Assembly (NCBI GenBank): GCA_016763355.1
Contig: JAESTY010000038.1
Location: 1 to 7,100, forward strand
Source: Immundisolibacteraceae bacterium
GTDB lineage: Bacteria > Pseudomonadota > Gammaproteobacteria > Immundisolibacterales > Immundisolibacteraceae
Direction: 5' to 3'
DNA length: 7,100 bases
The notes under the pieces were generated by a model. That model had not been told where the DNA came from, made no database searches, and worked only from the letters and a program-made list of their open reading frames with translations. Each line of letters begins with the position of its first letter. Position 1 is the first letter of the stretch. Of this stretch, positions 1 to 4,680 are shown piece after piece. The position numbers and the translations under genes were made by a program.

Positions 1-21
1 CAATACCAAACACCACACATT

Positions 22-48
22 AAAAAACCCGCATAAAGCGGGTTTTTT
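22..48 (-). terminator. Intrinsic terminator of the tRNA-Pro/tRNA-Arg operon
   Basis: Read on the minus strand, CCCGC and GCGGG pair around a 5-base loop (TTTAT), followed by six T, directly downstream of the tRNA-Arg 3' end. The A-tract on the other side of the stem mirrors the T-tract, so the perfect stem extends to 17 bp (16-32 with 38-54) and could also terminate transcription entering from the left. Its position 4 bases after the encoded CCA makes it the end of the tRNA transcript. Confidence 0.9.
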
Positions 49-52
49 AATG

Positions 53-129
53 TGGTGCGCCCGGCAAGACTCGAACTTGCGACCCCCGGCTTAGAAGGCC
101 GGTGCTCTATCCGGTTGAGCTACGGGCGC
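53..129 (-). tRNA. tRNA-Arg (anticodon UCU), CCA encoded
   Basis: This gene reads the arginine codons AGA and AGG. The minus strand folds into a 77-base cloverleaf. The acceptor GCGCCCG pairs with CGGGCGC, the D stem is GCTC/GAGC, the anticodon stem CCGGC/GCCGG carries loop CTTCTAA with TCT at 93-95, and the T stem GCAAG/CTTGC carries loop TTCGAGT. The discriminator is A and CCA is encoded at 53-55. It is the second gene of a two-tRNA transcript, 38 bases after tRNA-Pro and just before the terminator. The E. coli gene with this anticodon, argU, lies in the same general neighbourhood as folD. Confidence 0.97.
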
Positions 130-167
130 TTTGTCCGAACAGTTGAAGACTTGATGGTAACAAATCG

Positions 168-244
168 TGGTCGGGGTGGAGAGATTCGAACTCCCGACAT
201 CCTGCTCCCAAAGCAGGCGCGCTACCAGACTGCGCCACACCCCG
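168..244 (-). tRNA. tRNA-Pro (anticodon UGG), CCA encoded
   Basis: This gene reads proline CCN codons; a UGG anticodon, usually modified at U34, can cover all or most of the box. The minus strand folds into a 77-base cloverleaf. The acceptor CGGGGTG pairs with CACCCCG, giving the C1-G72 pair typical of bacterial tRNA-Pro. The anticodon stem CCTGC/GCAGG carries loop TTTGGGA with TGG at 208-210. The T stem GGGAG/CTCTC has one G-U pair and loop TTCGAAT. The discriminator is A and CCA is encoded at 168-170. It is the first gene of the operon, with about 37 bases of leader after the predicted transcription start. Confidence 0.97.
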
Positions 245-287
245 ATCTGTTGCCCACATTTTGAAACCAAGCTCCTGCGGGACGGCG

Positions 288-316
288 AATATACCCGCGG
301 GCCATATTTTCGTCAA
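288..316 (-). promoter_or_regulatory. Sigma-70 promoter of the tRNA-Pro/tRNA-Arg operon
   Basis: On the minus strand a TTGACG -35 box (311-316) and a TATATT -10 box (288-293) are separated by exactly 17 bases. Transcription would start near 280-282. The bases after the -10 box (CGCCGTCCC) form a GC-rich discriminator, the hallmark of stringently controlled stable-RNA promoters. The spacer contains the 8-base palindrome CCCGCGGG at 294-301. The match and spacing are strong; growth-rate control is inferred from the discriminator only. Confidence 0.85.
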
Positions 317-415
317 TCGTAAATCGACTCAAAATTCAGGTTTTGTTGTTCTGGGGAACCAGCCCCAATGGGTAGTATCATACGCGCCCTTTTATCCCTA
401 CTATCGGCAACGCAA

Positions 416-1273
416 ATGAGCGCCCAAATAATCGATGGCAAGGCCACCGCTGCGACCCTCCGCAAAGACCTGGCTATCCGCACCCAGCAGCTAATTGCTG
501 CAGGCTCACCGCCACCCGGATTAGCCGTCATACTGGTTGGAAGCGATGCCGCTTCAGAAATTTATGTACGTAACAAGCGCAAAGCCTGCGCCGAAGTAGG
601 TTTCAATTCTCGCGCCATCGATTTGCCAGTTGAAACCACCGAAAACACCCTGCTGACGCTCATTGCAGAACTTAATCAGGATGAGTCGGTCGATGGCATT
701 CTCGTTCAACTGCCACTGCCGGATCATATCGATGCGGCCAAAGTCATCAGTGCCATCACCCCGGAAAAAGATGTCGATGGTTTTCACCCCCACAACATCG
801 GCTTATTGGTACAACGGCAGCCGGGTCTACGCCCGTGCACGCCAAAAGGCATCATGTATCTACTTGAACAAACCGAAGTAGATTTTCATCGTAGTCACGC
901 GGTAATTGTGGGCGCATCCAACATCGTTGGTCGGCCGATGGCCCTGGAACTACTATTAGCGGGCGTAACGGTAGCCGTCTGCCACCGATTCACCGAGGAT
1001 CTTGCCAGTCACGTTGCACGAGCAGACATTTTAGTGGTCGCAATCGGCAAGCCTGGCATTGTTCAAAGCCAATGGATCAAACCAGGTGCCCGAGTGATCG
1101 ATGTCGGTGTTAATCGCAATGACGACGGCACCCTACTCGGTGATATCGAGTTTGCAACCGCTAAACAACAGGCCTCCTGGATCACGCCGGTGCCGGGTGG
1201 GGTCGGACCGATGACAATCGCCATGCTGTTGAGCAACACCCTGGAAGCGGCAGGTTTGAGGCGAAAAAGCTAA
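416..1273 (+). CDS. folD: FolD, bifunctional methylenetetrahydrofolate dehydrogenase / methenyltetrahydrofolate cyclohydrolase
   Basis: Cytosolic enzyme that interconverts 5,10-methylene-THF and 10-formyl-THF, using NADP+, to supply one-carbon units for purines and initiator fMet-tRNA. From this start the protein has 285 residues (E. coli 288) and the family numbering is kept: Tyr50, Lys54 and the catalytic Lys56 in YVRNKRK, Gln98 in LVQLPLP, and Asp121 in KDVDGF. The dinucleotide-binding motif GASNIVGRP spans 166-174 and [11 protein letters not shown] spans 257-267 near the C terminus. An in-frame ATG at 368 would add 16 residues. It has a GGGGA ten bases upstream, but the added residues are not family-like, and [10 protein letters not shown] is the standard FolD N terminus. 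The ATG at 416 has no clear Shine-Dalgarno sequence, so the start is the least certain point. The gene is monocistronic here, divergent from the tRNA operon and convergent with cysS. Confidence 0.97.
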   Translation: MSAQIIDGKATAATLRKDLAIRTQQLIAAGSPPPGLAVILVGSDAASEIYVRNKRKACAEVGFNSRAIDLPVETTENTLLTLIAELNQDESVDGILVQLPLPDHIDAAKVISAITPEKDVDGFHPHNIGLLVQRQPGLRPCTPKGIMYLLEQTEVDFHRSHAVIVGASNIVGRPMALELLLAGVTVAVCHRFTEDLASHVARADILVVAIGKPGIVQSQWIKPGARVIDVGVNRNDDGTLLGDIEFATAKQQASWITPVPGGVGPMTIAMLLSNTLEAAGLRRKS

Positions 1274-1346
1274 CGCTGATTTGATCGAAATTTTCTAATA
1301 CTAGGCTTCAATTGGCGGTTCAGGCTGGCATGAGGCGCCAGCGTTA
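1271..1346. repeat. 8-bp inverted repeat spanning the folD-cysS convergent gap
   Basis: TAACGCTG at 1271-1278 is perfectly complementary to CAGCGTTA at 1339-1346. The outer three bases of each arm are the TAA stop codons of folD and cysS. The 60 bases between contain a second hairpin (1324-1342) that shares bases with the right arm, so the two folds are mutually exclusive. No T-tract follows either arm. It may be a shared bidirectional 3'-end structure or chance. Confidence 0.4.
1324..1342. terminator. Possible hairpin between convergent folD and cysS, no T-tract
   Basis: GCTGGC (1324-1329) pairs with GCCAGC (1337-1342) around a 7-base loop. It lies 50 bases after the folD stop and just past the cysS stop on the other strand. 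Neither strand has a run of T after the stem, so it is not a classical intrinsic terminator. It could protect mRNA 3' ends or block converging polymerases. No better terminator is visible in this gap. Confidence 0.3.
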
Positions 1347-2729
1347 CCGACGTGACCAACGGGTTTTGCCATCACCATCTTCGAGCAATATACCCGCTTC
1401 AGTGAGCTGATCTCTGATCTGATCAGCGCTAGCCCACTGCTTAGCACTGCGGGCCGTCAGGCGCTGTTCAATCAACACTTCGATGTCAACATCACTAAGT
1501 AAATCGCCGGAGTCACTCTCTTCCTGGCTAGCTAATCGCAAAAACTCTACCGGGTTTAGCTGTAATAATCCCAGGCTATCCCCCATTGCCCGCAATTGAG
1601 CTGCTAGCTGGGGCTGTTGATCGACAGTGGCGCTGTTAAGCTCGCGGACCAGATCGAACATGACCGCCAGTGCTTCCGGGGTATTAAAATCATCAGCCAT
1701 CACCTGCAGGTAACGCAGAAAAGCCGGATGATGCTCGTCGCGGCTAACCATTGGTTGATCCTGCAACGCTCGATAAAATCGTCGCAGTCCATCCCAGGCC
1801 TGCTCGAGAGCCGTGTCTGAAAAATTAAGCTCACTCCGATAATGGCTGGCCAACAAAAAATAGCGCAGCACTTCAGCCGGGAAACGTCCCAGCACTTCAC
1901 GGATAGTAAAAAAATTGCCCAGAGACTTGGACATCTTTTCATCGTCGACTCGGACGAAGCCGTTATGCATCCAGGTATTTACAAACCGCTTGCCGGTGGC
2001 TGCCTCTGACTGAGCAATCTCATTCTCATGATGTGGAAACTGTAAATCGAAGCCTCCACCATGAATATCAAACTGATCCCCCAGGCAATGAGTAGCCATC
2101 GCAGAACACTCAATATGCCAACCCGGTCGCCCTTCACCCCACGGCGAATGCCAGCTAGGTTCGCCTGGCTTGGCTTTTTTCCAAAGCACAAAATCTAACG
2201 GATTTTCTTTCTGCTCATTGACCGCCACCCGCGCGCCAGACCGCAGCTTTTCCAGGTCTCGACCAGCCAGCTGCCCGTAGTTTTCAAACCGGTCCACTCG
2301 ATAGTAAACATCTCCATTGCTCGCCGCGTAGGCAAAGTTTTTCTCGATTAGCAGCCTGACCATGTCGATAATCTGCTCAATATGACCCGTGGCCCGGGGT
2401 TCCTGGTCAGGAGGGACCACACCAAGCTGAGCCATATCGGTGTCCATAGCGCCAATAAATTCTGCAGTCAGATCAGCAAACCCTAACTCTCGTTCATTGG
2501 CTCGGGTAATAATTTTGTCATCGATATCGGTGATGTTGCGCACATAGGTCACCTGATAACCAAGCTGGCGTAAGTGGCGCACCACCATATCAAACACAAC
2601 AAACACTCTTGCGTGACCAATATGGCAAAAATCGTAGACCGTGATACCACACACGTAGAGACCAATTTTGCCGGGCTCCAATGGAACTAAAGTCTCTTTA
2701 CGATTGGTCAAACTGTTATATATCTGCAT
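1344..2729 (-). CDS. cysS: CysS, cysteinyl-tRNA synthetase
   Basis: Class I aminoacyl-tRNA synthetase that charges tRNA-Cys with cysteine in the cytosol, using ATP. From the chosen ATG the protein has 461 residues, the same length as E. coli CysRS. The HIGH signature is CHIGHA (35-40) and the KMSKS loop is EKMSKSLG (264-271). The Zn ligands that recognise the cysteine thiol are present: Cys27 (YVCGIT), Cys208 (HIECSA), and His233 and Glu237 (FPHHENEIAQ). The tRNA-contacting helical part follows (about 300-400), and the small C-terminal anticodon-binding domain covers about 415-461 (RSAKQWASADQIRDQL). The frame is open for 25 more codons up to an ATG ending at 2804. That segment has no Shine-Dalgarno and no family resemblance, whereas MQIYNSLT is the normal N terminus and AGGA precedes it. 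The gene is divergent from ppiB and convergent with folD. Confidence 0.98.
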   Translation of the reverse strand: MQIYNSLTNRKETLVPLEPGKIGLYVCGITVYDFCHIGHARVFVVFDMVVRHLRQLGYQVTYVRNITDIDDKIITRANERELGFADLTAEFIGAMDTDMAQLGVVPPDQEPRATGHIEQIIDMVRLLIEKNFAYAASNGDVYYRVDRFENYGQLAGRDLEKLRSGARVAVNEQKENPLDFVLWKKAKPGEPSWHSPWGEGRPGWHIECSAMATHCLGDQFDIHGGGFDLQFPHHENEIAQSEAATGKRFVNTWMHNGFVRVDDEKMSKSLGNFFTIREVLGRFPAEVLRYFLLASHYRSELNFSDTALEQAWDGLRRFYRALQDQPMVSRDEHHPAFLRYLQVMADDFNTPEALAVMFDLVRELNSATVDQQPQLAAQLRAMGDSLGLLQLNPVEFLRLASQEESDSGDLLSDVDIEVLIEQRLTARSAKQWASADQIRDQLTEAGILLEDGDGKTRWSRR

Positions 2730-2752
2730 CACATCCTGCAGCCCATCAGGGC
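2730..2752 (-). promoter_or_regulatory. cysS ribosome binding site with adjacent small hairpin
   Basis: On the minus strand the cysS start is preceded by GCAGGATGTG, in which AGGA stands four bases from the ATG. This supports the start at 2729 over the upstream ATG. Just 5' of it is a tight palindrome, GCCC-TGAT-GGGC (2741-2752), a 4-bp stem. It is close enough to influence ribosome access but too short to call a regulator. Confidence 0.5.
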
Positions 2753-2857
2753 ATTTCTGAATAGCACTAATAAATTTAGTATTGAAAAGGCGAACAAGCC
2801 ACATGCTAATAATATGGGCTCAACGATATACAAAGAACCTAATCAACAGGGCGGCGC

Positions 2858-2886
2858 ATGTTACCCAAATGCGAACCGAGTCACAA
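2858..2886 (-). promoter_or_regulatory. Candidate sigma-70 promoter for cysS
   Basis: On the minus strand TTGTGA (2881-2886, 4/6 to the -35 consensus) and TAACAT (2858-2863, 4/6 to the -10 consensus) are spaced by 17 bases. A GC-rich discriminator (GCGCCGCC) follows. This would give a leader of roughly 120 bases before cysS. Spacing is ideal but the boxes are only moderate. A weaker alternative, TTGTTC-17-TTTATT, lies closer to the gene. Confidence 0.4.
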
Positions 2887-2945
2887 AACCCTGTTTGATT
2901 GCCTTGCTTACCCGACCATACTTCAGGCTAATCTTAAGGCCCCCG

Positions 2946-2954
2946 TGATAGAAT
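2946..2954 (+). promoter_or_regulatory. Candidate extended -10 promoter for ppiB-lpxH
   Basis: TGATAGAAT provides the TGn motif directly before a -10 box, TAGAAT (2949-2954), that matches consensus at 5 of 6 bases. No recognisable -35 box stands 16-18 bases upstream, which is tolerated at extended -10 promoters. A C-rich discriminator follows. Transcription would begin near 2961, leaving a leader of about 167 bases before the start at 3128. No stronger plus-strand promoter is seen between 2805 and 3127. Confidence 0.5.
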
Positions 2955-2960
2955 CCCCGC

Positions 2961-3127
2961 CCGAACAAAACAATCCCTGCCTACTGCCTGCCTAAGTAAA
3001 TATCTCGACAAATTTCTGGCTTAGGCAACCTTACCAACAAGCAAATATTAGAGCCTGACTCTGCCTCAAACAGCACAACTGGCCAGACCTAATCACCGTT
3101 TTTAACACCACCAGACATCAGGAGAAG
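2961..3127 (+). other. Long C-rich, G-poor leader of ppiB with an 8-bp hairpin
   Basis: No gene is seen in this stretch or in the rest of the gap from 2805. By hand count, bases 2961-3119 hold about 51 C and 21 G, a skew that favours unstructured RNA. The one clear structure is an inverted repeat, TGCCTAAG (2989-2996) with CTTAGGCA (3020-3027), around a 23-base loop. TGCCT occurs three times between 2978 and 2993, the second and third copies sharing a base. No conserved riboswitch is recognised. The leader ends in AGGAG (3120-3124), three bases before the ATG at 3128. Confidence 0.45.
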
Positions 3128-3877
3128 ATGTTGGATCAAAATGATGTATTAGTCGGTCTACTATTGGCCGCAACCATGATCACTGTACTAATTACCAACA
3201 CCTGGAACGGCTCACAATCAGTAGTGGCGGTCCGCTCCAGCACGGCCCAGATACTTAACCAGACCCTAAACCAGAATCAGAAATCGGCAGACCAACCAGA
3301 ACCGGTCAATGCAAGCCAAACTGCATCATCCACAACCAAAATGACCAAACAGGACAACAGCATGAGCAATAGCGACATCGTCAACATCACCATGACCACT
3401 AGCCTGGGTGACATTAAACTTGAGTTATATGCCGACAAGGCGCCGCTCACGGTAGCTAATTTTGTTAGCTATGCCGAAGAAGGCTTTTACAACGACACCA
3501 TTTTTCATCGGGTTATCGATGGTTTTATGATCCAGGGTGGCGGCTTCACGGCTGATTTTTCCCAAAAACCGACTAAAGACCATCTTCAGAACGAAGCGGA
3601 CAACGGCCTCAAAAATGATAAGGGCACCATTGCCATGGCCCGCACCCCAGATCCACACTCCGCGACCGCACAGTTTTTCATCAACATCTCCGACAATGAT
3701 TTTCTCAACTTCCGTAGCGCCGATTCCAATGGTTACGGTTACGCGGTTTTTGGCAAGGTAGTAGACGGACTCGACGTCGTCAAAGCTATCCAGTCAGTGG
3801 CGACTGGTTCAGGTGGCCCAATGCCGACTGATGTTCCTCAGGAAACCGTTGCAATTACCGCAGTCACCGTCAATTAA
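3128..3877 (+). CDS. ppiB: PpiB-type cyclophilin peptidyl-prolyl isomerase with N-terminal extension
   Basis: Cyclophilin that catalyses cis-trans isomerisation of Xaa-Pro bonds. Residues 81-249 of the 249-residue frame align throughout with E. coli PpiB (164 residues). [15 protein letters not shown] (126-140) carries the catalytic Arg128 (CypA Arg55) with Phe133 and Gln136. [10 protein letters not shown] (177-186) and NDFLNF (190-195) follow; as in E. coli, the cyclosporin-contacting Trp is absent and Phe occurs there. The first 78 residues are unusual: a hydrophobic stretch at about 7-23, then a Q/N/S/T-rich linker (about 37-78). The ATG at 3128 has AGGAG three bases upstream. The ATG at 3362 (Met79) has AGGA seven bases upstream and would give a 171-residue cytosolic PpiB of normal size. 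The long frame is annotated because it is open and has a ribosome site, but the short form may be the main product. lpxH follows after 28 bases, probably in one operon. Confidence 0.9.
   Translation: MLDQNDVLVGLLLAATMITVLITNTWNGSQSVVAVRSSTAQILNQTLNQNQKSADQPEPVNASQTASSTTKMTKQDNSMSNSDIVNITMTTSLGDIKLELYADKAPLTVANFVSYAEEGFYNDTIFHRVIDGFMIQGGGFTADFSQKPTKDHLQNEADNGLKNDKGTIAMARTPDPHSATAQFFINISDNDFLNFRSADSNGYGYAVFGKVVDGLDVVKAIQSVATGSGGPMPTDVPQETVAITAVTVN
3351..3364 (+). promoter_or_regulatory. Internal ribosome binding site and alternative start of ppiB
   Basis: AGGA (3351-3354) lies seven bases before ATG (3362-3364), a better spacing than at the upstream start. Initiation here yields a protein beginning [11 protein letters not shown], which fits the usual length and N terminus of cytosolic PpiB. 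It is either the true start or a second start giving a soluble isoform. Confidence 0.55.
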
Positions 3878-3905
3878 TAGAACTATTATCAAGAGATAGG
3901 CGTCC

Positions 3906-4643
3906 ATGGCGACCTATTTCATTGCTGACCTGCACCTGCAACCCGAATCTGGGCCTGCGGGTGCAGCATCAGCTAGCTCCGAACTAATTCAATTCCACCG
4001 CTTTATTGAACGCTGCCAGACCGATGGCGATGCGCTTTATATCCTCGGCGACCTGTTTGAAGTCTGGATTGGCGATGATGCCGGGATTAACAATTACCCC
4101 AGCGCGATCCAGACCCTTAAACAGCTAGAGCTGCCACTGTTTCTGCTACACGGCAATCGGGACTTCCTGATCGGTGACCAATTTTGTGCAGCCACCGGCT
4201 GCGAATTACTGGCGCAACCGACCATGATTCGCTGCCAGGGCAGTGACCTGTTAATTGCCCACGGGGACCAGCTCTGCACCGATGATATTGAATACCAGCA
4301 GATGCGCAGCTTGTTTCAGCAGCCTCAGTGGCAGGCCGAATTTCTTGCCCAACCAATAGAATTACGGGCGCAGCAAGCGGCCAATCTTCGCGATCAGAGT
4401 CGCACAGAAAGCAGTCAAAAAACTGCGCAGATCATGGACGTCAACGACCAGGCCGTGGTCGAACTGCTGGAGCAGCAGCAGGCATTAACTATGATTCATG
4501 GTCACACCCACCGACCTGCCCAGCATCAGCACTCAACCCAGTCAGGCCAAGCGACTCGTTGGGTGGTTGGTAGCTGGCAGCAACATGGCGACTATGTGCG
4601 CTGGGATGAAAACGGGCCAGCGCTGTTACAGGCCTGCCCGTAA
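3906..4643 (+). CDS. lpxH: LpxH, UDP-2,3-diacylglucosamine pyrophosphatase
   Basis: Membrane-associated calcineurin-like phosphoesterase on the cytoplasmic face. It hydrolyses UDP-2,3-diacylglucosamine to lipid X and UMP, the fourth step of lipid A synthesis. The 245 residues (E. coli 240) contain the dinuclear metal ligand set in order: Asp8 and His10 (ADLHL), Asp49 (GDLFEVWIGDD), Asn84 in HGNRD, His119 in AHGDQ, and His198/His200 in HGHTHRP. RDQSRTESSQKTAQIMDVN (162-180) matches the substrate-cap region ending in the IMDVN signature. A small-residue stretch (about 16-25) makes the first loop roughly 8 residues longer than in E. coli. AGG (3898-3900) stands five bases before the ATG. It is co-directional with ppiB and converges on secDF; the 37 bases between the stops hold no clear terminator. 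The presence of LpxH rather than LpxI fits a beta- or gammaproteobacterium. Confidence 0.96.
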   Translation: MATYFIADLHLQPESGPAGAASASSELIQFHRFIERCQTDGDALYILGDLFEVWIGDDAGINNYPSAIQTLKQLELPLFLLHGNRDFLIGDQFCAATGCELLAQPTMIRCQGSDLLIAHGDQLCTDDIEYQQMRSLFQQPQWQAEFLAQPIELRAQQAANLRDQSRTESSQKTAQIMDVNDQAVVELLEQQQALTMIHGHTHRPAQHQHSTQSGQATRWVVGSWQQHGDYVRWDENGPALLQACP

Positions 4644-4680
4644 AAAGCGCAAACCCTTAACATCGACCCAACAGTCTGGG

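Noticed and set aside
1..300. A tRNA-associated integration site at the left edge.
   Set aside because: No integrase and no direct repeat of a tRNA 3' end is visible in the window.
52..316. Open frames on both strands across the tRNA genes.
   Set aside because: They overlap two complete tRNAs with encoded CCA and a shared promoter, and show no protein-like features.
376..381. TATCAT as a -10 box for folD.
   Set aside because: Five of six bases match, but there is no -35 box at 16-18 bases and no TGn extension. The folD promoter remains unidentified.
368..415. A 16-residue N-terminal extension of FolD from the ATG at 368, with GGGGA ten bases upstream.
   Set aside because: The extra residues do not resemble the family, and starting at 416 restores E. 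coli numbering of Tyr50, Lys54, Lys56, Gln98 and Asp121. The start at 368 cannot be fully excluded, because 416 lacks a clear Shine-Dalgarno.
2730..2804. A 25-residue N-terminal extension of CysS.
   Set aside because: It has no ribosome binding site and no resemblance to CysRS. The internal start gives 461 residues with AGGA just upstream.
4644..4680. A terminator between lpxH and secDF; on the minus strand CCCA and TGGG can pair, and a short T-run lies further on.
   Set aside because: The stem is only 4 bp and the T-run is about 20 bases away from it, so it is not a credible intrinsic terminator.
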